A DNA stretch of 64,000 nucleotides from Erythroxylum novogranatense (lineage: Eukaryota; Streptophyta; Magnoliopsida; Malpighiales; Erythroxylaceae). The stretch's first letter is position 1; each line of letters opens with the position of its first letter. The translations under genes and the position numbers were made by a program. Under the pieces are notes generated by a model. It saw only the letters and a program-made list of their open reading frames with translations. It was not told the origin of the DNA and did not search any database. Location: NCBI GenBank assembly GCA_029891385.1, contig CM057229.1:3411001-3475000 (forward strand), in the 5' to 3' direction. Below are positions 13,133 to 25,722 of the stretch, piece after piece.

Positions 13133-16100
13133 AAAATCATTATCATACACAATTTCATATACAAATTCAAGACCATTCACAATACTCAACTTTATATGCA
13201 AGTACACTTTTCCAAACTTATCTTAAGCCATATACATATCCATACTAAAATCCAAACTTATACAAATATCGAAATTGACGTCTTGGTCATCTTTCATCCG
13301 ATCTCCTGCTCGAATACCTGGAGATGGGGATGAAAGGGGGGATGAGCTCGAAAGCTCGTGGATAACACATTTATAAATGGACAAATAAGCAGAAATCAAT
13401 TTTTCATAAGCTTTTTGCCAAAAGGGCTAATTTTTCAAACTTTGTAACTTTTCAAAACGGTTTCCTCAAACCTTTCAATTTTCAAACTTTTCATAACAAA
13501 AGTCACTTTTTTCCTTTCTCAATTTTTTTAAACATGAATGCAGCACACAGAAACAAATCAAAAACACGTAACATATCAAAATGGTCTGGTTCGGTCCGAA
13601 ACAGAACGTACTGCACATTCCCGCTTAGCGGTCCTGTGCAGCCGTGAACATAACGTACTACACTTTCCTGCATTGCGGTCCAGTGTAGCCGTGAAGGGAG
13701 TCCGAAATCGGAGCTCCGTGCCACTATGAGCAAAGGGAGGAGGCTATAATGAATAGAGGCGGTAATCGACTCACAAGGACCTGACCAAACCCACTTAACA
13801 CATAAGTGAAAACGAAAGGTCGGAATGCCCGAAGGCACTTTTCGAAAATTTGCTTTTCTTCAAATTTTTCATATTTTCACATAATGTCAAACTTGACACA
13901 CTCACATTCACAAATCACATCAAGACATACAACAATTCACATTCACTAATTTAATCACGTATCAATTCAAATCGTAAATATGAATGCAATATATTTCTTT
14001 AAAACATAACTCAAACATATACATATTCATAATGCACATTTTTCAAAATTTATCTAACAATTCAAAAACCATGAATTTCTTCAATCTTGTAATTTCTGAA
14101 AATCATTTCTAAAATAAGGCATTTAATCCTTCTTTCAATCATTTACATAAACATAAACAATAATTTATCAAAAATCCATTTTCGCCTTCTTTAAATTTTC
14201 AAAACTTGCTTTCTTTAATTTTTCAAACTTTCATGTATAGCTTACAAATCAAAATATAAATATGTTACCCACCTCGAATTATTGCCAGAAACTTGTTCCA
14301 AGCTCCAAATTGTCCATTTCTTCTTTCTTCCTTCCAATTTAAAATAACCTAAGCCATAATCATCCAAATTCCACATCATAATTTGCATAATTCTCAAAAT
14401 TAACTATAGGGAACCCAAATTTATCACTTTTCCAAGCTTTCTAAAACAAGAATTTCTAAAATCTCCAAATTCAAAATTTTACCTAAACCAATTCACTCAA
14501 ATTCAATCTCATTAACAACTTAATTTTCAAAATTGATGTCATAAATCATCAATTCATATTAATTTCAAGATATTTAAATCATCAATTTCTAAATTCCCTA
14601 AATTCCCAATTTGACCTAAACCGAATTATTCAAATTCAATACCATAAATCACAATTTCTTCAAAATTGTTATCATATTTCACAAACTCATCATATTTCAA
14701 CCCATCTTAATCCAACAATTTCAAAAAAAATCCCAAAACCCCAAAATTTGACATAACTCCTACACACAATTATCCAAAATTGAACATCACAAATCATATA
14801 ATCTTTCAATTGACTTAGGAATTCATCAATTCCTCACATATTCAAGCTATTGGAGAGAAAATCCCCAATTTCTACAATTGGCCTAAACACCCAATTTACC
14901 ATTTTTCAAATTAAACCTCACTTAAGGCATAAACATCAAAATTGACCTAAGAAATCTCAAATTGATCATTAATCCAAGCCATCTAAAGCATCAATTTACA
15001 AAAACCACAATTCACAAATTTGAGCAAAACCCCCAATTCATAATTAATCCAAAATTAAACATAATCATAACCTATTCTCTTCAATTAACCTTTGGAAAAC
15101 TCAATCCATAACCATCTTAAACTAAACCAACCAACAAACTCATCAAAAATTCAAAACTTGAACTTTCTCTCACTTACCATTTTCTCCACCATTTTTGGAT
15201 TTATTGAGCTCCAAGACAAGCTTCCTTCTTCTTCCATGTCTTCACCTTGAAAACCACCGAAATCTTGCTTAAAAACCCCTAGAAAAACTGACTTGTTTCA
15301 TCCTTCTTCTACTTTCCTTCCACAGCTGATTCCTTCCCTTCTTTCTTCTCCAACGTTTCTTCTTCTTTTCTCTTGATTTTTCGTGAACTTTCTGCTTCTT
15401 TAAATGGGTAAAAACGACAGCTATAGTTGAGTTTAAGGCCAGGTCATTAAATGGGAGTAAATAACCTAAATGCCCCTTCATTTAAGTGAAATCCCAAAAT
15501 ACCCCTGCACAGGATTTTCAAAATCTGATAGCTTGCGTCCTGTTTTCAAGCATCTAAACGAAATAATTTGGACAAACTTTCTTCTTGCAAATTGTTCCTC
15601 TAGATCATACGAATCCAACGCCACCAACCGTGTTCAATTCGGATCAGAAACGAAGAATTTATAGCCAAAATACTATCGCACCTTCACAAAATCCGAGACT
15701 GAACATTATGCTAATTTAATTCCAGAAATTAATATTCTTAGGGATGAAATTAAATTTCGATCCCTTCACAAGAGTTGTATCCCTATATCTTAATTTTATA
15801 TTCCCTCAAGAATCAACTCAATCGGAGTTGTACAGCTCCTGAATTTCTCAAAATACCGAACCATGTTCAGAAAATTTATCCAACTTATAACCTATAACCA
15901 AATCTCCTACTTTGGTTCAATAAATCTCTTTCCATTTAATCTCCTAAAAATCATAATTCTTCAAGAAAATGAAATTAATCGTCTTAGGAATCCAACGTTT
16001 TGAGAATCGAGTCAATCGGATGTCGGACAAAGGAATTTGAAGCAAAAGATTACAAAAGGGATCGAATTAAAAACAAAGTATCGGAACTTCGAAACCGAAC

Positions 16101-17064
16101 TTTTCAAAAATCATATCTCTCGATCCCGAACTCGGAATTTGACAAATTTGGTGTCAATAAAAATATCAAAGGAAGCTCTACAACTTCCTTGAAGTACTCA
16201 AAATCAAATTAGGTCTCGAAAGAGGTCGGAAACTCAATCAAAGATTCTGTCCAAAACAGCTTTTCCTAAACGACCTCTAATTTTTTAATCGCTCATAACT
16301 CCTAGCCCCGATATCAAAAAATTGCAAACTTTATATAAATGGAAAGATAAAAATATCATCTAAAACTTTCATGAAGACTACTTACTCCAATTCAGACTAA
16401 ATTCATACGACGAGTGGCCTCGAAGCATAGAACACACAAATCTATACTTAATAGCATTTTCAAAACAAAGCATATCTTCAGAAAATCATATCTCTCAATC
16501 CCGACATCGAAAAATAGTAAACTTTATGTCCACAAAAAGCTCTCGACAGAGGCTACAATTTTCATGTTGATCATTTTCTCGAATTTTGGCTAAATCAAAA
16601 AATCAACTTTTTCTTCAAAAAGTCAAACTTCAAGCAAACTTTGACTGATCATAACTCTCACTTCCGATATCAAAAAATATCAAACTTTATGGCTACAGAA
16701 AGCTCTTGACATAAACTACAAGTTTTCAGAAGACAATTTCTTCAAATTTTGCCTCAAACAAAAAGTCAACTCTCTCAAGTCAAACTTTCTATCTCCAAAA
16801 GTCAACTTTCTTAATTTTTTTCAAATTCTCTCACTTTCTTTCTTTATTTTCCACTCCCATTTCAATTAACTCATTCTCTTTCCTCTCATAATCCATATAA
16901 ATTCATTCAAATATCAAAGTCCTCAAAACTAAACAATTCTTTTCTCATAAATTTTTCTTAATTTCAGCAAATTTTCTTAAATTCATAAATTGTCTCACCA
17001 ATTTCTTTCTCATTAATATTCATTTTAATATTTCCAATTATCATAAAAAGTTCAGGGTCCAACA
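13133..17064 (-). repeat. Family B LTR, - strand, 3' part removed
   Basis: Begins on the - strand with TGTTGGACCC at 17064 and follows the solo LTR at 33969-38591 over most of its length, ending near the equivalent of about 37830. The last ~760 bp are missing where the family A element begins. The 5 bp beyond its start are CATTA (17065-17069), the expected target duplication; the partner is lost. Whether it was a solo LTR or part of a full element cannot be told. Only incidental ORFs. Confidence 0.75.
13611..13688 (-). repeat. Paired stem-loops in family B LTR (- copy)
   Basis: Two inverted repeats, CTGCACA/TGTGCAG (13611-13641) and CTACACT/AGTGTAG (13658-13688), are the counterpart of 37149-37242. 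Stems are kept although loop sequences differ between the LTR copies. Confidence 0.7.
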
Positions 17065-17700
17065 CATTATGCATCTGACTGTATTGTGCAAATTAAGAAT
17101 GCGTGTATTATGTGGCGCTTGCGTAGTGGTATATCTGATTTATGTTATTGTGAAAATGGTAAATTGTCTTATAGTGTTTTGAATGTGTTATCGTGTGACT
17201 ATGTGATATATCGTGTGTATATGCATGATTTGGGTGAACCATCGATGATGGTTTCTCATTGAGTTCGCAAACTCACCCAACATTGCAATTATTTTTCAGG
17301 GATTGAAGAGTACCCCGTTAGACAAACGGGAGTATGAGTACTGCTAGCAAGGCAGAGTTTGAGGTCGAGATCAGTGCACGTCAGCATTAGTGTTAATCTG
17401 TATTCTTTGCATAAGATTAGTTCTGTATTAAACTGAGGGCCCTAATTGATAATTTGCGTATTTGAAATGTGATCATCGAAAGTTTCACAACTGAAATTGT
17501 ATTGTGATTAAATTGTTTTCGTATTAAAGTGGGTCTAGTATGGTTATTGATTTCCGTGCACTCGACTATTTTCAAAAAGAAAAATGTCTTAATGGGTTTT
17601 TAAACTGATTTGACTGCTCTAGCATACCACCCTCGCAGGTCACGGACTCAGATATCACCGTAGATGTCAGGTTCGGGTCTCTCGGGAGTGGGGTGCTACA
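17065..17700 (+). repeat. 5' LTR of family A (+ copy), downstream part
   Basis: Matches 22956-23591 closely and ends with GGGTGCTACA at 17700, two to four bases before the primer site. Together with 1-1512 it accounts for the 5' LTR except about 104 bp (equivalent of 22852-22955) lost at the left junction. Confidence 0.8.
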
Positions 17701-17704
17701 TTTA

Positions 17705-17717
17705 TGGTATCAGAGCC
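17705..17717 (+). other. Primer binding site (initiator Met-tRNA)
   Basis: TGGTATCAGAGCC lies four bases after the 5' LTR end. This is the standard plant retrotransposon site complementary to initiator tRNA-Met. Confidence 0.85.
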
Positions 17718-20710
17718 CAGAAGTACAATCTTACATGAGCATTCTGAGAAAAATGTGTCAAGTACATGCATTTAAGTCATGTCACGGCAGACAGTGACAA
17801 CTAATCCCCAGTTTAGCATATGAGTCACATGCATGGGCATGTATCAGTCGTTTAAGCGGTTAGAAATAGTGAGGAAATAAGAATAGGTTAGAATGTGATA
17901 AGAGGAAGTTGTGAATATTATGGAATAAGGAAAAGTGTATGATTCGATTAGACAAATGAAAACTTTGTGTATTGGTATTGGTGGATATATTGTGAAACGT
18001 AATATCGGAGTTATAATGTGGTATATCCTTAAATGTGGAACAGATATAAATATAGAATTATGGATTGATAGAGGAAAATCGAGATGTGGTAGAATTTGCA
18101 AGATTTCAAGTGTATAAAGTGGATGAAAATAAAATATTCTATGATCTAGAGAAGGTATAATTGGGTTTGATTTCTGTGACGAGAGTTATGGATAATGATT
18201 TACGACCTTGAGTCAAATAGGTCAAGAATGATTGTATATCTATGATACTGATTGGAGTGTGACAATACGTGGGTATGATGTAGTAATGAAAGGACTGAAA
18301 TGTAAGACACTAATAATGATAGATGAAAGAGTTGCCAAGGTTTAGTTGATTTGCCCGAATAAATACACACCTGATTATGGGAGCCCCATGGTAAGTAAAA
18401 ATATTAGCTCAATTGTCTCATATGTGTAGAGATGACATGGGAAGAAATTGGTGAGTTCGTGGCTAATTGTTAGTCATAGTCCCTATCGTTTAAAGTTCAA
18501 TGTGAGTTAGAATAAGAAACGAAAGTGATTATAGTGATCAATTGGGAATGAATGGAGAGTGTTTATGATCCTTACGATTGAGAACGACTGCAAAAAAGGA
18601 AAGTGTTGTCAAAATCGAATGAAAACAAAGTATCCTTAGTGTAAGTGACAAATTGGTATATTGATGTAATGATTTTCAATGGTAGGTACTGTAATGGTAT
18701 GTTCTTGGTATGTGGATTATGGCATAGATTGATCTACTTGGGATATTGAGTATAGCTGGAATTGATTTCCTATGATATTGAAAATGATTGACAAGAGATA
18801 ATGACAATAGTTAATGAGTGGAAATTTCATAAATGGTATCGATGAAAATAGTAAGAAATCTTCTTTCAAAGAAAAATTTACCTGAATTAGGTACGATGGT
18901 CAGATGATTTGATTTGCAGGTGATTAACGAAGGATAATATAGGGATAAATCTGAAATGAATTACAAGTTAACTTGGGAGTCATAATCTTAGCTGAGACCC
19001 AAGTGTAAGAAATAAAATCTGCTACTGAGAAGATATGCCCTATGTTAAATGCAAGGAATCCGATTTTGTAATAGGATTATTGATCCTTAAGGAGACATTA
19101 ATTGCGAATTTGAGGAGAATATTGATTCATAAATAATTGTGTAAGAATGTTCGAAAAGTATAAGTGGATTTGATGAATGTGTTATTACTCCAGTTTGTAA
19201 TGACAGCAATAGATTGAAATATGTGGAGAAACTAGTATAAAGGAACATGTGTTAGAATACATTATTACAAAACTGAGAAAGTCATAAGAGAAATTTCCTC
19301 ATTGGGGAGTTTAGATATTTTAAGAGTTAATATGCTATTGACGAGTGACATGTCTTGATTGTGATTAGAATGGATAGTGACTATGATCACTGATGATTGA
19401 TTTAATGCATTTGAAAAGTGAAAAAGAATATTTTGCATAGTTGAGGAAATATGACGTCATGCAAGTTTCATGAAAGTGAGTCTTAACTGGATCAGATAAA
19501 TTGTGGATGAATTAGTATTCGCACATGGCATATTAGGAGACTTAATGATTGCGAGAGGTAACGATAAAATGCAAGGTTATAAGGGAATATATTTGGGATC
19601 TGGAGTTATTTAGAACCAGTTGTATGCTGGATATGTCCAGAAATTGTTAAAGATCAAAATTGTTTGAGGAAAATGTGTGAATCATACGATTGATGAGTGT
19701 AAAAAGGAATCATTTGGAGAAAATGTCAAATTGAGTATTGATCGTATCGCTTTATGTGGAGATTTTGTAATATATGCATAGAAATGTCCCAGTAAAGGTT
19801 AAGACGCAATCTGATGAAATTGTTGTGCGGAATATTTCTTGAAAGTTTGGAAATTTCATTTGTACAAAAATATTTATGGATATGTCTATGAATATGTAAA
19901 TCGACGAATTTGAAAGATTCGAAAAGGATTTCGCGATTGAGTATTTCACAATTAGTGATGCAATTGACTGGATTGAATAGAAAATTCAATGGCAGAAGAT
20001 CATGAATTGAGCAATAAGGCTATTAAACCTAGTGTATTACTGAGTGCAATCTGTTGAGCTAGTAAAGGGGCAGTATTATTCGTTTTTGGAATCTAAAAAA
20101 CTGGTGTGTATACAAAGGATTGGCAAGACCCGAAGTAAGGATTTAGAATATACGGACCTTACCTAGGAATCAAAATGAATCCAATTTTGAGAAAAGGATA
20201 TTTATGACGGAATTAGGAAGTTTTTGTTCTAGCGTGATTGTATCGAAGAGTAATTAATGGTTTAAAGTAGAAAATGGAATAATTGTAAGTGTGAATATCA
20301 AACAGATTTGATCGTTGATGATAAGTGTGAAACTGGTATTTTTAGAGTTTATCGAGACATAAGATTGAGGTAGAGTCCAAACTGATTGTGGGCACATCAA
20401 TTGTTTGTTAGTGATACGATTCGACTAATGTATACGGGAACTTACAGCCGTAAAAGAATTTATTTAAGTGAACAAGGCCTAAAAATAGTCGAAGGTCATG
20501 ATTGATATGAGATTACTGTTTTACCATTAAAGTGATGAATTGAGAAATTCGTAAGGCAAAAAGCGAGTGGTTCATTGATTTTTTTGATTTCAGTTAATTG
20601 GCAGAAATTTCGTGTATCAAAATAAGTAAAAATCAGAGAGGCAGTGATCGAAAAGACCCCTAGCCTTCTTGATTAATCGTATATGAAATTTCGAGGATGA
20701 AATTTTTATT

Positions 20711-20723
20711 AGGAGGAGAGAAT
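20711..20723 (+). other. Polypurine tract (+ copy)
   Basis: AGGAGGAGAGAAT immediately precedes the 3' LTR start TGTAACATCC. Confidence 0.8.
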
Positions 20724-23591
20724 TGTAACATCCCATCACCGATGGGAAGGTTATATTGGTAAATTGAGACGGGATAGGATTTTACCGTATAATATCGACT
20801 GAACATTCTTTTGGCCTCTAATTGTAGAGGATTGAGTCATTTGGTACATGCACTGATAGGTACATGCATTCATGACTTTTTCCCGGCATTTCATTGTGAT
20901 ATGGTTATGAATTGTGAAATTGTGAATAATTAGGATTGCTTTTGACTTATGGAGAATTGTGGAATATTGGGATTGAAAATTTAATAGGAAATGTTTTAGA
21001 GTAATTTCTAATTGGTAGTGACTCTTCGGAGATTTCTTGAAAATTCGGGAGAAAATGTCCGGACCGGAAATTTTTCGAGTGGCAGACCGATTGACTGTAT
21101 GGTACTGCAATACTTGTCCAACGGCTATGGAAATTTAGAAATATGATTTTAGGAATTGTATATGTCGAGCCATTAAAATTCGGAGACAAATTGGAATAGA
21201 AATGAGATTGAAAGAGAAGCAGATTTGCAAGTATTATGAGGAAAGAGGCAAGAGGCTTAAGTGATTATCCTTTAAATAGCATAGGTTTTAAAGTTTGAAA
21301 AGAAAAGAAATCCTCTTCTCTTCTTCTAGGGCACGATTGGTTCCTCTCTTTGGTGAGTTTCGATTCTTCCTTGGAGATTTTTGTTTGTTCTTTCCTTATG
21401 GTTAAAGATTGATGTAAACTCTTGAGAGAAGAAGAAGATTTGATGAGTTTAGAGGGTTCACCGTGGGTGTATAAAGAAGAGGAAGGGTTGGAGAAATTTA
21501 GGAAGATTTGCGGATTTGAACTTAATTTGGTAAGTGTTTTGGTTTAATGTTGTTATTTATTGTGTTCAATGCATTCATGAGGTTAATTGTTAAAGATTAG
21601 AGTGGTTGAGTTAAGTTATGACTAATTTTAGAAAGAGAAAATGGGAGAAAACTCGTAAGAGAAGACGAGCTGCGATTCACACGTCACGGCGAGCAGGAGG
21701 GAGGACGTCACGTCGAGCTCAAAAGCGTTAGATGCCGCGACGAGCTCCTCTTGACGTTGCGGCGAGCTCGAGTTCCAGGCGCCGCGGCGAGTTCTTCATT
21801 GCGTCGCGACGAGCGTCTTCAGACGCCATGGCGAGCGGTTTGAAGTCGCGGCGAAGGGAAAATTTCTGAAGTGATTCAATCTGGTTTTTGGGGCATAACT
21901 AATGGTGTAGACCTCCAATTGAGGTGATGTATGATTCGTTGTGACCTAGAGAAAGAGGTCTACAATTGAGGAAAAGAAAGAGAGTTTGAATTCAGGTTTT
22001 TGAGATCTCAATTAGTGAAAGAATGTAAGAATGTGATTGTATTGTACCTAAGAATTGTTATTAAAAATTGGAGTATAATGTGAGACTTTGAAAATAAAGT
22101 CAATGCTTCGGGGAACTTTAGAAACTGAGCATAAAAGAATGAATTCGATCTAGAAAATAGTGATGTTGACTTTGAGGTACTACCATAGCGAAAATGATTT
22201 GATAAATGGACTGGAAATTAGAATTAAAATTGGGGAGTTCTGTAATATGTTATTGAATTGGAAGTGAGTTATTATTGAGCAATTGAGTGAAAGTTCGAAT
22301 TTGAAAAAATAGAGTGAAAAATGGGAAATGGTTTCGGGAAAATCATGAATAGGCATAGTACATCTTTTATTCAAGACATGTGCATCATCAAATTATTTTG
22401 ACTGTGCATTAGTAATTGGGTAATTATTTGATTGTTTTAGAGGCACCAATGGAACAATTCCACGGACAGTGCTGAGACTTCCACGCCGTAGCTCGGAAGT
22501 GCAGGTGAGTAACCTAGTTGGTTCCTCAATCCTTGTGTGTTAAATGTTCTATGAATGTGTGAGTTGTTTGTCAATGTGAATGCTAGTAACTGCGAAAAAG
22601 AAGTGCTGAAATTGTGAGTAAATGTTCTGAATGCGATAAATAGAATTGATTGATATATATATTTGATTGTGCAAGTGTGAGTGCATGCTAGACAAGATTA
22701 AAATCGGTAAGTAAACAGTTGTGACTGGTGCAATTAGTGATCAGAGCTTTAAGCTCGATTATCAGTGAAAAGGCCTAAGCCCAAAAGGGAATAGTGCATA
22801 CCCAGAGGGCTCTCCTATCCCTTGTGTGAGCGAGCAGTAGTGCATATCCTGAGGGCTCTCCTACTTGCCTAAAATGTGATTACTGTGTAATGTGCCCGAA
22901 TTGGGACAGTATTGACGCTTAGTCACAACACTGACATAAAATGAGAATTGGCATGCATTATGCATCTGACTGTATTGTGCAAATTAAGAATGCGTGTATT
23001 ATGTGGCGCTTGCGTAGTGGTATATCTGATTTATGTTATTGTGAAAATGGTAAATTTTCTTATAATGTTTTCAATGTGTTATCGTGTGACTATGTCATAT
23101 ATCGTGTGTATATGCATGAGTTGGGTGAACCATCGATGATAGTTTCTCATTGAGTTCGCAAACTCACCCAACATTGCAATTATTTTTCAAAGATTGAAGA
23201 GTACCCCGTTAGACAAACGGGAGTATGAGTACTACTAGCAAGGCAGAGTTTGAGGTCGGGATCAGTGCACGTCTGCATTAGTGTTAATCTGTATTCTTTG
23301 CATAAGATTAGTTCTGTATTAAACTAAGGGCCCTAATTGATAATTTGCGTATTTGAAATGTGATCATCGAAAGTTTCACGACTGAAATTGTATTGTGATT
23401 AAATTGTTTTCGTATTAAAGTGGGTCCAGTATGGTTATTGATTTCCGAGCACTTGACTGTTTTCAAAAAGGAAAATATCTTAATGGGTTTTTTAACTGGT
23501 TTGACTGCTCTAGCATACCACCCTCGCGGGTCACGGACTCGGATATCACCGTAGATGTCGGGTTCAGGTCTCTCGAGAGTGGGGTGCTACA
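20724..23591 (+). repeat. 3' LTR of family A (+ copy)
   Basis: 2868 bp with ends TGTAACATCC and GGGTGCTACA. A TATA-like CTTTAAATAG near 21268 is followed by a CT-rich stretch, a plausible LTR promoter. The next 5 bp outside are TTGGA (23592-23596), the expected target duplication; its partner is upstream of the window. Its insertion truncates the ZMYM1-like gene on the opposite strand. Confidence 0.8.
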
Positions 23592-24391
23592 TTGGAGGTT
23601 TCAATTGCAGCGCCTTTGACAATATCTTTTTGTATGTCAAGAGAAATGACTTTGAGATTTCCACGGGCATTGTTTAAAACAACATTGTTGATAGCTTCAT
23701 TATGGTTAGCCAAGAATTGTAAAAGTTGAAGAAAATTACCATTATTACTAGAAGTCTCCGATTCATCACGACCTCGAAAAGTCAATCCTTGATGTAAAAG
23801 AAATCGAACACAATCCACTGATGCAGTGAGTTGGGTATGATAGTCCTTTTGAGCATGTTTGGATTGATTAGCATAAGCAACTTGAATATGTAGTTTCTGT
23901 TTCATCAAATCTTGACATTTCTTCCAAGTTATGTTGTGAGAGCTATTAAGACCTCCTACATGAATATGAAATCTGTCTTTTTTCTTCCAATTGTTAAATC
24001 CATCAATAACAAAAGTATCACCACCTGCTTGACTTCCAATATCCGACCTAAAAAGATAACAACATAAGCAAAAAGCTGCATCTTTTGTAACAATATACTC
24101 CAACCAATTGGCGTATTCTTTAAACCAAGATGAAACAAATCTATGATAAATATTTCCAAGTTTTCTTTGTGGAAAATCATGCTCACAGGGTTGACATGGA
24201 CCCTTTTGCAAATAAGCTCTTCGTATTCTATCATGATCATTAGGATGATAATTTGAAATTTTTTTCCGCCATCCTTGATCAAACTGAAGATTATCTAAAT
24301 TGACTTCTAAATGAGGATGTTTTAAAGGATTAGGGCTAGAATCCTTATTTGTAAGAGGCCTTTTGAGAAATTTATCCATAACTGGAATCAA
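23564..24391 (-). pseudogene. ZMYM1-like (hAT transposase-derived) protein, C-terminus cut by LTR
   Basis: A 275-codon frame resembles plant 'zinc finger MYM-type protein 1-like' proteins, which are hAT-transposase relatives. It shows a SNYHPNDHDRIRRAYLQKGP segment, a TTF-type zinc-finger region with DAAFCLCCYLF (about residues 103-113), GGDTFVIDGFNNWKKK, and the start of the DUF4371 region (RFLLHQGLTFRGRDES). Family members are about 750-800 residues and continue with DUF4371 and the hAT dimerisation domain. Here homology stops at AAIETSN, exactly where the retrotransposon LTR starts (23591), and the last nine or so residues are translated LTR. The ATG at 24391 is in the expected place. It was probably a transposon gene before truncation. 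Confidence 0.85.
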
Positions 24392-25055
24392 AGTTAAGTA
24401 ATTAGGGACAAATTGAATACAAAATAAATAAAAAATTATCTATTCACAAAAAAGTAATTAATTAAAACTATTTGAAAAATACTTTACACATATGCAAATT
24501 TATGAAATATACAAACAAAAATTAAATTTTTCATATATACTACGATTGGACTTGATATGAAAAATGATGTACTATACTACTTGGAAACTTTAAACCAATC
24601 ATCCATTAGCAATAATAATCTACCTTTATAAATTTTATCTTCATTAAAAATGGAAGTGAATTTAATACCAAAATGTTCCTTGCAAAATACATATTCCTTT
24701 TAGTGCCTTGCTATTTGCTAAACGATATATGATGATTATTGGCTGATCATTATTATTGTTATTTGTTAAACGATATATGTTTAGTGCCTTGCTATTTGCT
24801 ATTGACAAATAAAATGGTTCACACTTGACACTTCCACTTGTTAGATGACCTTTTAATCAATTAATCATCAATCATCATATAACCTTTTAGTGCCTTGTTA
24901 TTTGCTAAACGATATATGATGATATACGGTCATGTCCAGAAACATGGCATGAGGTATCATGTTTAAATCATGTTTAACGCAAGTACCAAAATCCACAGTG
25001 TTATGATGGAATAAAATGGCATAAATCAGGAAGAAGAAGCCAACAACGATATGTT
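24392..25055. other. AT-rich flank of the ZMYM1-like gene, no gene
   Basis: Upstream side of the ZMYM1-like frame up to the copia insertion; it continues at 33021. Apart from a short direct repeat I see no coding signal. It may be the 5' non-coding part of the hAT-like unit. Confidence 0.5.
24695..24932 (+). repeat. Interspersed direct repeats of about 40 bp
   Basis: CCTTTTAGTGCCTTGCTATT and the following TTGCTAAACGATATATGATG occur together at 24696-24735 and 24892-24932, and as split halves at 24762-24802. No function is evident. Confidence 0.6.
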
Positions 25056-25060
25056 TTGAT

Positions 25061-25384
25061 TGTAAATAAATTTATGGATCGAATTATTGTTTGCGTACCC
25101 ATATCCATGATGTTTGTCGTGATGTTGATTTGTTTGAACGAATTTTATTTCCTCTCGTATTCTTCTGTTAGAGAATTCTTCTATAGTTCATAATGTTATG
25201 ATTCAATAAGTTTTTTCAACTTATATAACATCACCAACGGACATGTCCATTGGTAATTGGAAAGAGAGGAAAAGGGTCTTTAACCCATTTGAGATCCATT
25301 CTATAATACCCAAGAACCATTATCTTGGGTGCTTTGTATTGGACTCAAATATATAAGTGACATGGGACATAAAATAGTCTAACA
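25061..25384 (-). repeat. 3' LTR of the copia element
   Basis: 324 bp. On the - strand it runs from TGTTAGACTATTTTA (25384) to TTTATTTACA (25061). The purine-rich CCAAGTGAGAGAT precedes it at 25385-25397. It matches the 5' LTR with about a dozen or more differences. Confidence 0.85.
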
Positions 25385-25722
25385 ATCTCTCACTTGGCCC
25401 ATGTTATGACTTGGTGATCCAACAACTTTAAGTGCACACAATACATGGAATCGATCAAGTCATCCTTAATTGAATTAAGCTGACGGGATCATGACGGTCA
25501 CAAGTTATATAATCTGATTCCTTCCATGTATCACAGAATCAACTCAACTCAACAAACTTTAAGTGGGTAATTCGGTAATTGTTATCTCACAAATAATAAT
25601 TATTGTATATAACATAATATGGATAACTAGTAAGTGAACAAAACATAAGACTGTAATTGAATTGAACAAGTTTCATAACAATTCGAGCAAGACAATGATA
25701 TGTATATATACATGTCTCAATA

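Larger units (their letters stand above)
17701..20723 (+). other. Non-coding internal domain of + family A element
   Basis: About 3 kb between primer site and polypurine tract. No retroviral motif is seen in any frame, and the longest ORFs are under 120 codons and unrelated to known families. Scattered similarity to 5274-8948 in reverse orientation shows a shared core. The last ~80 bp (GAAATTTCGAGGATGAAAT, then the purine tract) resemble the pre-LTR end of plant chromovirus-type gypsy elements, which is the main hint of ancestry. Confidence 0.65.
1..23591 (+). mobile_element. Long-LTR non-coding retrotransposon (family A, + copy) split by nested insertions
   Basis: The parts of one + strand element can be traced. 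The upstream part of its 5' LTR is 1-1512, the downstream part is 17065-17700, the primer site is at 17705, the internal domain is 17701-20723 and the 3' LTR is 20724-23591. LTR ends are TGTAACATCC and GGGTGCTACA. Position 1 aligns with 21386, so the 5' LTR starts about 660 bp before the window. The stretch 1513-17064 is foreign to this element and holds a family B LTR and a second, - strand family A element. I find no gag or pol motifs, and LTRs of about 2.9 kb around a 3.0-kb non-coding core fit the LARD type. Lineage is inferred as Ty3/gypsy from the pre-LTR region and terminal sequences only. Confidence 0.75.

Noticed and set aside
13503..13838. 111-codon ORF in family B LTR
   Set aside because: Not kept in the solo LTR copy at 33969-38591.
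17844..18117. Opposing small ORFs after the primer site
   Set aside because: Not conserved with the related core at 5274-8948; chance frames in AT-rich DNA.
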